A DNA stretch of 64,000 nt. Origin: Streptomyces sp. TN58 (lineage in GTDB: Bacteria; Actinomycetota; Actinomycetes; Streptomycetales; Streptomycetaceae). How positions within the stretch are numbered: the stretch's first letter is position 1; every line of letters starts with the position of its first letter. The stretch lies in NCBI RefSeq assembly GCF_001941845.1, contig NZ_CP018870.1, positions 5,866,001 through 5,930,000 of the forward strand, in the 5' to 3' direction. Below the pieces are notes generated by a model. It saw only the letters and a list, made by a program, of their open reading frames with translations. It ran no database searches and was not told where the DNA came from. Shown one piece after another: positions 53,762 to 62,740 of the stretch. The translations under genes were made by a program, and so were the position numbers.

Positions 53762-56700
53762 GGGCCGGACACCTCCGCGGAGCCGTCCGTGGACAGGGGG
53801 GTGTCCGGCAGGGTCGTGGTGAAGATCGGGCCGACCCAGTAGTTCACCGAACCGTAGGTGTTCGACGGGAAGGCCGTCGCGGAGCCGTACTTGTAGAGCC
53901 CGTTGCCGCTGCCCGGCGCGTCGGCCGGGGCCACCAGCGGGTAGGAGCGGTGGGCGCCGGCGAAGTAGCCGCCGTCGACCGAGTAGTTGCCGTTCGGCGC
54001 GTGGTAGGACGCCACGTACGTGGTGCCCGCGGTGACCGGCACCGGCGCGGCGAACTGCAGCTGCTGCCAGCCGGTCAGGGTCTCGCTGCCGAAGGTGCCG
54101 GTGGCCAGCAGGGCGCCGGAGGCGGACCACAGGCTGCCCGTGTGGGTGCCGGTGTTGCCCGGGCCCTTGTAGAAGGTGACACCGGTGATGTAGCCGTTCA
54201 CCGCCGACTGGAAGCGGGTGCCCAGCTCCACCGAGTTGGCGTCGTCGCCCACGTTCGCGGTGCTCGGGGTGGTGGCGGCGTTCCACAGGGTGCACGGGCA
54301 GTTCACCGCCGGGGGGCTCGCGCTGGTCGTGAAGTTCCAGGTGACCGGCGCGGCCATGGCGTTGCCCCACAGGTCGGACACCTGCACGGATGCCGTGTAG
54401 GTGGTGTTCAGGGCCAGTTCGGAGGACGGGGTGAAGGTGGCGCTGTTCGACGCGCCGAGCACCTTGGTGCCGGGGACGGTGGCGCCGCCCGCGTCCTTCA
54501 CGGTGAAGGTCAGCGTCTCCGCGTCGACGGCCGTGCTGAAGGTGGCCGTCACCGCCGCCGTGATCTGGGTGCCGGTCGCGGCCGACTGCGGGGTGGTTCC
54601 GGTGACGGTGGGCGGGGTCGTACTGGCGCCGGAGGTGTCCAGCACCGCGTCCACCCAGTAGTTGCTGCCGGACGAGGCCTTGTTCGGGAACCCGCCCGTG
54701 CCGCTGTAGCGGTAGACGCCGTTGCCGCCGTCGGTTCCGCTCTTCAGGGCGGTCAGCGGGGCCAGGCCCGCGTCGGCCGAGGCGAAGGTGTTGTCGAAGG
54801 AGTAACCGCCGTTGGGGGCGAAGTAGGAGGCGATGTACGTCGTGTCGGGCTTGACCGGCACCGGGCTGGAGAAGTTCAGCTGCTGCCAGCCGGACGCCGT
54901 CTCGTTGGTGAAGGTACCGGTGGCCAGGCGCTGGCCGGTGCTGCTCCACAGGCTGCCGGTGTGGGTGCCGGTGTTGGCGGGGGACTTGTAGAAGCGGACG
55001 CCGGTGATGGAGCCGGGCGCCGAGGAGCGGATCTTCACGCCGAGTTCGACGGCGCTGCCGTCACCGGCGTTGACGGTTCCCGGGACGGCCGCGGCCGGCC
55101 ACACGGTGCAGGGGCACTGCTGCGGTCCGACGGTCAGCGGGACCGAGGTGGTCGCTCCGATGTTCACGCTGTCGTCGACCGCGCGCACCTTGATCTGTAC
55201 GGCGCCCGGGGCGGTCGGTGTCCACGTGTGGCTCCAGCTCGCCAGGCCGGTGGCGGCCTTCCAGGTGGTGCCGCCGTCGGTGGACACCTCCACCCGGGCC
55301 ACCACGCCGCCGCCGGTGTCGGTCGCCGTCCCGGTGACGGTCACCGGCCTCAGGGCCGGCACGGTGGCGTTCGCCGCCGGGCTGGTCACGGTGACGCCGG
55401 GGCCGACGGTGTCCGTGGAGGCGGTCGCGGCGACCAGGTCGCCCTGCAGGGACTTGGGCTGGACGCCCATGTCGGCGAACACGTTCACCGTGGCCTGCTG
55501 CATCCGCTTGTCGGCCGTGACCACGGTGTCGTCCGGATTGGAGGTGGGCATGTTCGTCAGGCCCCAGGACCACTGCACCGTGCCCGCCCCGAACACCAGC
55601 GCGTGCGAGATGGGGTCGCGGAAGGCCACCAGGCTGTGCGTCGCGGTGCCGTTGCCGTAGGTGTTGCCGTAGTCCTTCAGCAGCTTGCCGTCGTCGATGT
55701 CGACCGTCGTGGACGACATCCGGATCTGCCCGGCCGGACGGCTGGCGTTCTCCACGTCGCTGTCCCACTCGTAGCCGAGCGTGCCCTGCGGGAAGGTGGC
55801 GGTCTGCGAGGGAGTGAGGTTCGCGACGGAGGTGTGGCGCCACAGGCGCTGCCCGGCGAAGGTACCGGGCACGGTGATCGCGTCGCTGCGGTAGCCGTTG
55901 ACGCTGAACATCGAGCCGGTCAGCTGGTTCTGCGGCTGGAAGGGCCGCCCGTTCGTCGCGCTGGCCGGGTCCATGAAGGTGCCCGTCCAGATCCCGCTCG
56001 GGTCCGGGATGCCGTTCGGCTGCGGGAAGGACAGCTTGGTCTCCTTGTACGACACCAGCGTCCGGTTGGCGGTGTTCGTCCCGTCGATGCTCGGGGCGAG
56101 CCGGGTCTTCCAGAAGATCTCGTTGCCGGCGAAGTACGTCTGGTGCTGCCCGGCGCGGCGCGCTTCGAGGGCGTTGGTGAACTGCTCCTGGGTCCAGTAC
56201 TCGTCGTGCCCGGAGGACATGAAGACCTTGTGGTTGGGCATCAGGGACGCGCCGCGCACCGACATGTCGATGCCGGAGATGTAGCTCACGTCGTATCCGT
56301 TGCGCTCCAGCCACGCCACCATCTGGAACTCGGAGCCGTAGATCCCGTTGTCCCCGCCGATGTCCATGGGCCGGTTGTAGCTGACCTCGTAGGCCCGCCC
56401 GTCGGGCGCCGGGCCGCCGCCGTCGTAGAGGTCCTGGCCGCCGTAGTTGTTGTACGCCTGCCAGGTCTGGTCGCTGGTCTGCACGACGATGTCGGAGTGG
56501 CTGGAGTCCTTGCGGACGACGAACGGGTACGGCATCACGCCGTTGCCGTCCGCCTGGTCGAAGTTGGCGACGTAGAGACCGGAGACGGCGTCGGCCGGCA
56601 CGGTCCACGTCGCGGTGACGGGCCAGTTCCCGCAGTCGACCAGGCCGGTGGAGGCCTTGGCGGCGCAGGAGGCCGCGCTCCCGCCGGGAGCGAAGTTCGC

Positions 56701-57060
56701 CGGGTACGTCTGGGCGGCCTGCGCCGGGGTCGACATCAGCCGGGCCCCGGCGCCGCCGTAGTGGCCGAGGCGGTACACCGAGACCTTGTACGGCGTCGGC
56801 GACTGGACCTTGAACTGCAGGGTCTCGCCGGCCTGCACGCTCTCCCGGGCCGGGAAGCCCTTGATGTCGCCGTACGCGCTCGGCGCGAACCACTCCTCCA
56901 TCGGGGTGCCCGGCTTGGAGTTCTCGCAGACGATCGCGTTCGTCGCGGGACCGCAGGGATCGGCGGCCGCGGCCACCGGGGCCGGGGGCAGGACGGTGGC
57001 CGTCAGCGCCGCCACCACGGTGAAGAGACCGTAACGGAGCAACCGTGTCCGTTTGTTCAT
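53758..57060 (-). CDS. Secreted multidomain protein: DMFase-beta-like, Ig-like and two DUF4082 domains
   Basis: A 1,100-residue secreted protein. It begins with a signal peptide (YGLFTVVAALTATVLPPAPVAAA). Residues 40-550 resemble the large-subunit C-terminal domain of N,N-dimethylformamidase (VYRLGHYGGAGARLM, MSSGHDEYWTQEQF, FFAGNEIFWKTR-like FAGNEIFWKT). Residues 550-645 are an Ig-like domain, 648-800 a first DUF4082 domain (CPCTVWP, GVRFYKSPANTGTHTG), 817-918 a Big_5/SbsA-like domain, and 920-1075 a second DUF4082 (CPCTLWN, GVTFYKGPGNTGTHTG). DUF4082 modules are usually carbohydrate-associated. The 5' ATG at 57060 follows GAGG. It may bind or remodel the exported polysaccharide. Confidence 0.8.
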   Translation of the reverse strand: MNKRTRLLRYGLFTVVAALTATVLPPAPVAAAADPCGPATNAIVCENSKPGTPMEEWFAPSAYGDIKGFPARESVQAGETLQFKVQSPTPYKVSVYRLGHYGGAGARLMSTPAQAAQTYPANFAPGGSAASCAAKASTGLVDCGNWPVTATWTVPADAVSGLYVANFDQADGNGVMPYPFVVRKDSSHSDIVVQTSDQTWQAYNNYGGQDLYDGGGPAPDGRAYEVSYNRPMDIGGDNGIYGSEFQMVAWLERNGYDVSYISGIDMSVRGASLMPNHKVFMSSGHDEYWTQEQFTNALEARRAGQHQTYFAGNEIFWKTRLAPSIDGTNTANRTLVSYKETKLSFPQPNGIPDPSGIWTGTFMDPASATNGRPFQPQNQLTGSMFSVNGYRSDAITVPGTFAGQRLWRHTSVANLTPSQTATFPQGTLGYEWDSDVENASRPAGQIRMSSTTVDIDDGKLLKDYGNTYGNGTATHSLVAFRDPISHALVFGAGTVQWSWGLTNMPTSNPDDTVVTADKRMQQATVNVFADMGVQPKSLQGDLVAATASTDTVGPGVTVTSPAANATVPALRPVTVTGTATDTGGGVVARVEVSTDGGTTWKAATGLASWSHTWTPTAPGAVQIKVRAVDDSVNIGATTSVPLTVGPQQCPCTVWPAAAVPGTVNAGDGSAVELGVKIRSSAPGSITGVRFYKSPANTGTHTGSLWSSTGQRLATGTFTNETASGWQQLNFSSPVPVKPDTTYIASYFAPNGGYSFDNTFASADAGLAPLTALKSGTDGGNGVYRYSGTGGFPNKASSGSNYWVDAVLDTSGASTTPPTVTGTTPQSAATGTQITAAVTATFSTAVDAETLTFTVKDAGGATVPGTKVLGASNSATFTPSSELALNTTYTASVQVSDLWGNAMAAPVTWNFTTSASPPAVNCPCTLWNAATTPSTANVGDDANSVELGTRFQSAVNGYITGVTFYKGPGNTGTHTGSLWSASGALLATGTFGSETLTGWQQLQFAAPVPVTAGTTYVASYHAPNGNYSVDGGYFAGAHRSYPLVAPADAPGSGNGLYKYGSATAFPSNTYGSVNYWVGPIFTTTLPDTPLSTDGSAEVSGP

Positions 57061-57089
57061 CTGGACCTCATTGTCTACGTCGACGCGGG

Positions 57090-58205
57090 TCAGCGCAGGG
57101 CGTCGGAGAGCGCGTCCACGACCCGCTGCTGCTGGTCGGCGGTGATCTGCGGGAAGAGGGGCAGGGAGAGCATCAGGTCCGCGGCCCGCTCCGCGTGCGG
57201 GAAGGCCCCGCGCCCGTGGCCGAGGTGGGCGAAGGCCGGCGTGAGGTGGACCGGGGCCGGGTAGTGCACGCCCGCGCCGATGCCCTCGGCGTTGAGCTTG
57301 CCGACCACGGTGTCGCGGTCGGCTCCGGCGATCCGTACGACGTACAGGTGCCAGACGTGGACGTTGCCCTCCGCCGTGACCGGCAGGGTGACCCGGCCGG
57401 CCGCGGCGAGCCCGTCCAGCAGCGCGTCGTAGCGGGCGGCGGCGGCCCGGCGGGCCGCGTTCCCCTCCGCCAGCCGGGCCAGCTTGGCCCGCAGGACCAC
57501 GGCCTGGAGACCGTCCAGCCGGCTGTTGAACCCGGCCACGTCGTGCCGGTACTTGGCGACGCCGCCGTGGTTGGCGAGCGCCCGCACCAGGCCGGCGCTC
57601 TCCTCGTCGTCGGTCACCACCGCGCCCGCGTCCCCGTACGCCCCGAGGTTCTTGCCCGGGTAGAAGCTGGTCGCGGCGATGCCCCCGCTGCCGGGGGAGC
57701 GGCCCGCACGCGTCGCGCCCTGGCTCTGCGCCGCGTCCTCCACGACCCGCACGTGCGCGGGAAGCCGGCCCGCCAGCTCGGCCGCGTCCGCGCACTGCCC
57801 GTACAGGTGGACGGGCACCACCGCGCGCGTGGCCGGCCCGACCGCTTCCAGCGCGGCCTGCGGGTCCATCAGCAGGGTGTCGGGCAGGCAGTCGACCAGC
57901 ACCGGCCGGGCGCCGATCCGCGCGACGGCGCCCGCGGTGGCGATGAAGGTGTTGGCGGGCAGCACCACCTCGTCGCCCACGCCCACCCCGCTCGCGCGCA
58001 GCGCCAGTTCGAGGGCGTCGGTGCCGTTGGCGACCCCCACGCAGTGCCGGACCCCGGCGAACTCGGCGTACTCGCTCTCGAAGGCGCGGACCTCGGCGCC
58101 GCCGATGAAGGCGGTGCCGGCGAGCACCCGGTCGAAGCCGGCCCGTAACTCCTCGGCGACCTCGGCGTGCGCGGCCTTCAGGTCGACGAGCGGTATCTGG
58201 TTCAT
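57090..58205 (-). CDS. DegT/DnrJ-family sugar aminotransferase
   Basis: A 371-residue PLP enzyme: IPLVDLKAAHAEVAEEL, VGVANGTDALELALRA, EVVLPANTFIATAGAVARIG, VVEDAAQSQGA and the PLP-binding lysine K185 in TSFYPGKNLGAYGDAG. The start IPLVDLKAAH is seen in WbpE/WlbC- and FdtB-type 3-aminotransferases, so a 3-keto UDP- or dTDP-sugar is likely. Codon 20 (58146-58148) is TTA. ATG 58205 overlaps the stop of the NeuD-like gene (ATGA). Confidence 0.88.
   Translation of the reverse strand: MNQIPLVDLKAAHAEVAEELRAGFDRVLAGTAFIGGAEVRAFESEYAEFAGVRHCVGVANGTDALELALRASGVGVGDEVVLPANTFIATAGAVARIGARPVLVDCLPDTLLMDPQAALEAVGPATRAVVPVHLYGQCADAAELAGRLPAHVRVVEDAAQSQGATRAGRSPGSGGIAATSFYPGKNLGAYGDAGAVVTDDEESAGLVRALANHGGVAKYRHDVAGFNSRLDGLQAVVLRAKLARLAEGNAARRAAAARYDALLDGLAAAGRVTLPVTAEGNVHVWHLYVVRIAGADRDTVVGKLNAEGIGAGVHYPAPVHLTPAFAHLGHGRGAFPHAERAADLMLSLPLFPQITADQQQRVVDALSDALR
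58146..58148 (-). promoter_or_regulatory. TTA codon 20 in the sugar aminotransferase gene
   Basis: It encodes the Leu of AEEL in the 57090-58205 gene, within the minus-strand polysaccharide operon. Confidence 0.85.
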
Positions 58206-59014
58206 GCGACGGGACTCTCCATCCGTGTCTGGGGGCGCGGGCCGTCCGGGCCGGTGCCGTCTGCTGTGCGCTCTGCCGTGCCCTCTGTCGAGCCGTCCGC
58301 CGCCGTGCGGGCCAGCTCGGCGAGGGCCGCGGCCCCCGCCGGCCGCAGGAGGCGGGCCGGGCTGCCGGCCCACACCTCCCCGGCGGGAACGTCCGCGAGG
58401 ACCGTGCTGCCCATGCCGGTCAGCGACCAGGCGCCGATCGCGGCGTACTCCCGGACCACCGCCCCCGCCCCCACGTACGCGCCGCGCCCCACCCGCACCC
58501 CGCCGCCCAGGCGGACGCCCGAGGCGAGCGTGGCGAAGTCCCCGACCGTGTCGTCATGCGTGAGGACCGCCTGCGGCATCACCGCCGCATGGGACCCGAC
58601 CCGGACGGACGCCGTCAGCACGCAGTGCGCGAGCAGCACCGACCCCGCGCCGAGCACCGAGGACGCCGACACCGCCGCCGTGGGGTGCACCACCGTCGCG
58701 TACCGCTCCGCCGGCAGCCCCAGGCGCCGCACCAGGCGGGCCCGTACCGCGTAGTCGCGCGGACTGCCCACACACACCACCACCCGGGCGGCCGGCAGCC
58801 CGTGCACCAGCCCGCAGCCGCCCAGCACCGGCACCCCGTCGACCTCCCCGCCGTGCAGAGCCGGATCGTCGTCGAGGTGCCCGGCGAGCCGCCACCGGGG
58901 CGGGCGGCCCCGCGCCACGTCGGCCGCGGCCACGTCCCGCACGGCCTGCGCGGTCTCCCGCGCGAACCCGCCCGCGCCGACGATCAGCAGGTCCTCGGTC
59001 ACCGGAGCCCTCAT
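58202..59014 (-). CDS. NeuD/PglD-family sugar O- or N-acyltransferase
   Basis: A 270-residue protein with a Rossmann-like N-terminal part (LLIVGAGGFARETAQAV, HLDDDPALHG, VVCVGSPRDYAVRARLV) and a left-handed beta-helix (VLGAGSVLLAHCVLTAS, DTVGDFATLASGVRLGG), ending in VWAGSPARLLRP. PglD acetylates the 4-amino group in bacillosamine synthesis; others of the family O-acetylate sialic acid. Its genetic pairing with aminotransferases favours amino-sugar acetylation. ATG 59014 overlaps the preceding stop; the last 40 residues or so are low-complexity. Confidence 0.82.
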   Translation of the reverse strand: MRAPVTEDLLIVGAGGFARETAQAVRDVAAADVARGRPPRWRLAGHLDDDPALHGGEVDGVPVLGGCGLVHGLPAARVVVCVGSPRDYAVRARLVRRLGLPAERYATVVHPTAAVSASSVLGAGSVLLAHCVLTASVRVGSHAAVMPQAVLTHDDTVGDFATLASGVRLGGGVRVGRGAYVGAGAVVREYAAIGAWSLTGMGSTVLADVPAGEVWAGSPARLLRPAGAAALAELARTAADGSTEGTAERTADGTGPDGPRPQTRMESPVA

Positions 59015-60177
59015 CCGCCCGCCTGCTCCCGCAGCACCGCCACCACCCGCTCCTGCTGGCCCGCGGTCATGGTGTGGAACAGCGGCAGGATCAGCGAGTC
59101 CCGGCTGATCCGCTCCGTCACCGGCAGCGGGGCCGCGCCGTGGCCCTCGTACGCCGGCTCCAGGTGCGAGGCCATGATCCCGCGCCGGGCCGAGATCCCG
59201 GCCTCGGCGAGCACCGCGAGCAGCTGGTCCCGGCCCACGGGGAAGTCCCCCGCCAGCAGCACCCAGTACGACTGGAAGTTGCCCTGCCCGTGGGCGGGAT
59301 CACGGACCGGCCGCACCCCCGGGACCTCGCGCAGCAGCTCCGCGTACCGGGCGGCGAGCGCCCGCCGCCGGGCCACGATCTCGTCCAGCCGGCCGAGCTG
59401 CACCAGGCCGACCGCGGCCTGGATGTCGGTCATCCGGTAGTTGTAGCCGACCTCCAGATAGCTCTCGACGATCGGCCTGCCGCTCGCGTGGCGCTGCGCG
59501 GCCGACACGTTCATACCGTGCTCGCGCAGCCGGCGCAGCCGCTGCGCCCACTGCGCGTCGTCCGTCGTCACCATGCCGCCCTCACCGGTGGTGATCACCT
59601 TGCGGGGGTGGAAGGACCAGGCGGCCAGCAGTGCGCCGTGGCCGACGGACTTCCCGCCGACCGTCGCGCCGATGCCGCAGGCGGCGTCCTCCACCAGCGC
59701 GAGGTCCCACTCGGCGCACGCCGCGCGCAGCGCGTGCACGTCCGCGGGCACCCCGCCCTGGTGGACGGCGAGCACCGCCTTCGTACGGGGAGTGCGCACG
59801 GCGTCCACGGTGGCCGGGGTCAGGTTGCCGGTCGCCTCCTCGACGTCGGCGAACACCGGCCGTGCGCCCGTGTGCCGGACGGCGTTGGCGGTGGCGATGA
59901 ACGACAGGGACGGCACGACCACCTCGTCGCCCGGTCCGAGGTCCAGCGCCACGAGGGCCAGATGGAGGGCGGTGGTGCAGGAGCTGACGGCGATGCCGTG
60001 CTCGGCGCCCACCCGCTCCGCGAACGCCCGCTCGAACTCGGCCACGCGGGGGCCCTGGGCGACCCAGCCGGACAGCACCGCGTCGGCCGCCGCGCTCGCC
60101 TCCTCCTCGCCCAGCCAGGGCACCATCACGGGGATCCGGTCCTGCGCGGCGGCCGGGGCCGTCTCCGGGGCGGTCAC
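59011..60177 (-). CDS. DegT/DnrJ-family sugar aminotransferase
   Basis: A second, different aminotransferase of 388 residues: MVPWLGEEEASAAADAVLSG, AVSSCTTALHLALVALDLG, EVVVPSLSFIATANAVRHTG, LVEDAACGIGA, and lysine K193 in WSFHPRKVITTGEGGM. It resembles PglE/PseC/perosamine-synthase types that act on 4-keto sugars. The neighbouring PglD-like gene fits a 4-acetamido sugar. The GTG at 60177 overlaps the stop of the epimerase gene. Confidence 0.88.
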   Translation of the reverse strand: MTAPETAPAAAQDRIPVMVPWLGEEEASAAADAVLSGWVAQGPRVAEFERAFAERVGAEHGIAVSSCTTALHLALVALDLGPGDEVVVPSLSFIATANAVRHTGARPVFADVEEATGNLTPATVDAVRTPRTKAVLAVHQGGVPADVHALRAACAEWDLALVEDAACGIGATVGGKSVGHGALLAAWSFHPRKVITTGEGGMVTTDDAQWAQRLRRLREHGMNVSAAQRHASGRPIVESYLEVGYNYRMTDIQAAVGLVQLGRLDEIVARRRALAARYAELLREVPGVRPVRDPAHGQGNFQSYWVLLAGDFPVGRDQLLAVLAEAGISARRGIMASHLEPAYEGHGAAPLPVTERISRDSLILPLFHTMTAGQQERVVAVLREQAGG

Positions 60178-61169
60178 CGGCCCGCCTCCGCCGCCGCGTC
60201 GGCGGCGCGCTCGGCCCGCCACCAGTCCACCAGGTCCCGCAGCCCGGTGCGCAGGTCGATCCCCGCCGTGAAGCCGAGCCGCTCGGCGGCCCGCGCGGTG
60301 TCCGCGAGACGGCGGGTCACGCCGTTCACGGCGCGGGCCGGGCCGTGCTCCGGCACCAGGCCGTCGGCGCCCATCGCCTCCAGCAGGCCGTTCGCCAGCT
60401 CCAGCAGACTGGTCTCGGTCCCGCTCGCGACGTTGAACACCTCGTCGGTCAGGTCCGACTCGGCGGCCAGCAGGTTGGCGCGCGCGATGTCCCGCACGTC
60501 GACGAAGTCCATGGTCTGCAGGCCGTCGCCGAGGATCAGCGGCGGCTCGCCCGAGGCTATGCGCTCCATCCAGCGGATCAGGACCTCGGTGTAGAGGCCG
60601 TGGATGTCCATCCGCGGCCCGTACACGTTGAAGTAGCGCAGGGCGACGTAGTCCAGCCCGTACATGGAGTGGAAGCTGCGCAGCATCCCCTCGTTGAAGG
60701 CCTTCGCCGCGCCGTAGAAGGTGTCGTTGTTGTACGGATGGTGCCGCTCGGTGGTCGGGAACCGCTCCGCCAGCCCGTAGACCGAGGCCGACGACGAGGC
60801 GATCACCTTGCCCACCCCGGCGGCGGCCGCCGCCTCCAGCACGTTGAAGGTGCCGTCCACCATCACCTCGTTCGCCAGCCGGGGCTCCTCCGCGCACTGG
60901 GTGATCCGGATGGCGGCCAGGTGGAAGACCAGGTCGGCGCCCTCCGTCGCCTTGCGCACCATCGCCACGTCGCGGATGTCGCCGTCGACGACCTCGACGA
61001 CGCCGCTCGGCAGGGCGCGGGCCAGGTTGGCGGTCCGCCCCCGCACGAAGTTGTCGAGCACCACGATCTCGCGTGCCCCGTTGTCCACCAGCCGGTCCAC
61101 CACGTGCGAGCCGATGGTGCCCGCTCCGCCGGTGACCAGAATCCTCTTGCCTCGTACGCTGCTGCTCAA
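60174..61169 (-). CDS. NAD-dependent epimerase/dehydratase (extended SDR)
   Basis: A 331-residue SDR with GGAGTIGSHVVDRLV, DGDIRDVAMVRKA, HLAAIRITQC, SSSASVYG and the active-site pattern FYGAAKAFNEGM (Tyr-x-x-x-Lys). It is closest in feel to UDP-glucose/UDP-GlcNAc 4-epimerases, but a dehydratase role that supplies a 4-keto sugar to the next gene cannot be ruled out. The start is a TTG at 61169 with GGAG 7 bp upstream; no in-frame ATG or GTG serves better. Confidence 0.85.
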   Translation of the reverse strand: MSSSVRGKRILVTGGAGTIGSHVVDRLVDNGAREIVVLDNFVRGRTANLARALPSGVVEVVDGDIRDVAMVRKATEGADLVFHLAAIRITQCAEEPRLANEVMVDGTFNVLEAAAAAGVGKVIASSSASVYGLAERFPTTERHHPYNNDTFYGAAKAFNEGMLRSFHSMYGLDYVALRYFNVYGPRMDIHGLYTEVLIRWMERIASGEPPLILGDGLQTMDFVDVRDIARANLLAAESDLTDEVFNVASGTETSLLELANGLLEAMGADGLVPEHGPARAVNGVTRRLADTARAAERLGFTAGIDLRTGLRDLVDWWRAERAADAAAEAGR

Positions 61170-61245
61170 CGCCTGCTCCCACCGAATCGGTCGTGGTCCT
61201 GCGTGTGACGGAATGCCAGGGGTCCGGACGGGGACCGCGGGCGGG

Positions 61246-62370
61246 TCAGCGCCCGGTGCGCAGTCCGACGACCGCGCCCCGGAACTCCAGGCTCCGGGAG
61301 GCCGCTTCGAGGATGTCCAGCACCTTCAGGCCCGCCCGGCCGTCGGTCAGCGGCCGCCGGCCCGCCCGGATGGCGTCGCCGAACTCGTCGACCACGCTGC
61401 GCAGGGCCTCCTTCTCGCCGATCGCGGGCGCCACCATGTCGCCGCTCCGGTACGAGACGAGCATGTCGCGGCGCTCGTCGGCGCCGATCTCCTGCGGTGT
61501 GCTCAGCTCCACACCCCGGTCGAACACCGAGACGCGCTGCGTCGGGTTGAGGTCGTCCCAGACCAGGGTGCGCTTGGACCCGCCGACCATGGTGGTGCGC
61601 ACCTTGGTGGGGGAGAGCCAGTTGACGTGCACGTGCGCGATGGCGCCGGTGCTCAGCTGGAGGGTCAGGTAGGCCACGCAGGACTGGCCGGCCCCGATCG
61701 GGTCGGCGCCGGTCGCGGCGACGGCCACCGGCTGCACGTGGTCGGGGAGGATGAAGTCGAGGACCGACAGGTCGTGGGGCGCCAGGTCCCACAGGACGTC
61801 GACGTCCTTCTGGACGAGCCCGAGGTTGATCCGTACCGAGTCGACGAAGTGGATGTCGCCCATCTCGCCGGAGCGGACCATCTCGCGGATCCGGCGCACC
61901 GCCGGGGTGTAGCAGTAGGTGTGGTCGCACATCAGGGTCAGGCCGCGCTTGTCGGCCTCCGCCACCAGCCGTTTGCCGTCCTCGTAGGTGGCGGCGAGCG
62001 GCTTCTCCACGAGGACGTGCTTGCCGGCGCGCAGCGCGGCGAGCGCCACGTCCAGGTGGGTTCCGGCCGGGGTGGCCACGGCGACCGCCTGGACCGACGG
62101 ATCGGCCAGGACCGCCGCGTAGTCCGCGGTCGGCTGCACCGTGGAGTACCTGCCGAGCGCCTTCCGGGCCCGGTCGATGTCCAGGTCGCACAGCCACCGC
62201 AGCCTGAACTGCGGGCTGGCCTGGAAGTTGCGGACGAGGTTGGGGCCCCAGTAGCCCGCACCGACCACCGCGATGCCTAACGGTGCCGCGGACGCCCGGC
62301 CGGCGATCCCGGCATTCTGTCCGACGGTCCGGTCGGCGGCCTGCGCGCCGTCCTTCGAGGTGTCCTTCAC
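61246..62370 (-). CDS. Gfo/Idh/MocA-family oxidoreductase, WlbA/WbpB-like
   Basis: A 374-residue NAD(P)-dependent enzyme: LGIAVVGAGYWGPNLVRNF, WLCDLDIDRA, VAVATPAGTHLDVALAAL and AGKHVLVEKPLAATY, with DLAPHDLSVLDF near 225. WlbA/WbpB oxidises C3 of UDP-GlcNAcA before a DegT transaminase acts; the aminotransferase, and a WbpD-like acetyltransferase at 38529, fit that route. The GTG at 62370 is chosen after AAGGAAGGGG. Codon 31 (62278-62280) is TTA. It leads the minus-strand operon that runs to 52712. Confidence 0.87.
   Translation of the reverse strand: MKDTSKDGAQAADRTVGQNAGIAGRASAAPLGIAVVGAGYWGPNLVRNFQASPQFRLRWLCDLDIDRARKALGRYSTVQPTADYAAVLADPSVQAVAVATPAGTHLDVALAALRAGKHVLVEKPLAATYEDGKRLVAEADKRGLTLMCDHTYCYTPAVRRIREMVRSGEMGDIHFVDSVRINLGLVQKDVDVLWDLAPHDLSVLDFILPDHVQPVAVAATGADPIGAGQSCVAYLTLQLSTGAIAHVHVNWLSPTKVRTTMVGGSKRTLVWDDLNPTQRVSVFDRGVELSTPQEIGADERRDMLVSYRSGDMVAPAIGEKEALRSVVDEFGDAIRAGRRPLTDGRAGLKVLDILEAASRSLEFRGAVVGLRTGR
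62278..62280 (-). promoter_or_regulatory. TTA codon 31 in the lead gene of the minus-strand polysaccharide operon
   Basis: It encodes the Leu before GIAVVGAGYWG in the Gfo/Idh/MocA gene. Confidence 0.85.
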
Positions 62371-62740
62371 AGCGTTCCCCTTCCTTCCGCGCACGCCGAC
62401 CGGCGTGACGACAACCCGTGGCCGGGGCGCGTGCGGTGGACGGGAACGCCTCGCCGAGGGCACGCCGGACGCCTGCGCGTCCCGTGCGTGCCCTGATCGA
62501 CGGTGATGGCCCCCCACAACCGTTGTTCCGCGTGAATCGCGTATGCCGCCCCCCGGCCCGGCGGCCTGTTCCCCACAAGCAGCCGAACCCGTACCACCCT
62601 TGCCGGTGCCGGATCTTCCCCGGCCGCGCCGAAGCGCGCCGAATCCGGTCGGCGCCGCTCAATCTAGTCCACCGGGCTTACCCCCGGGCAGAGTTGGCGG
62701 AATCGCCGGGAGCGGGTGTTCGGCCGTGCATACTGCCCGG
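62371..62740. other. Divergent intergenic region, oxidoreductase operon / glycosyltransferase
   Basis: 370 bp with no accepted gene. The stretch 62660-62700 is A/T-richer (CTCAATCTAGTCC) and a TAGATT word on the minus strand could be a -10 element for the operon, but no clear -35 was seen. Confidence 0.3.
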
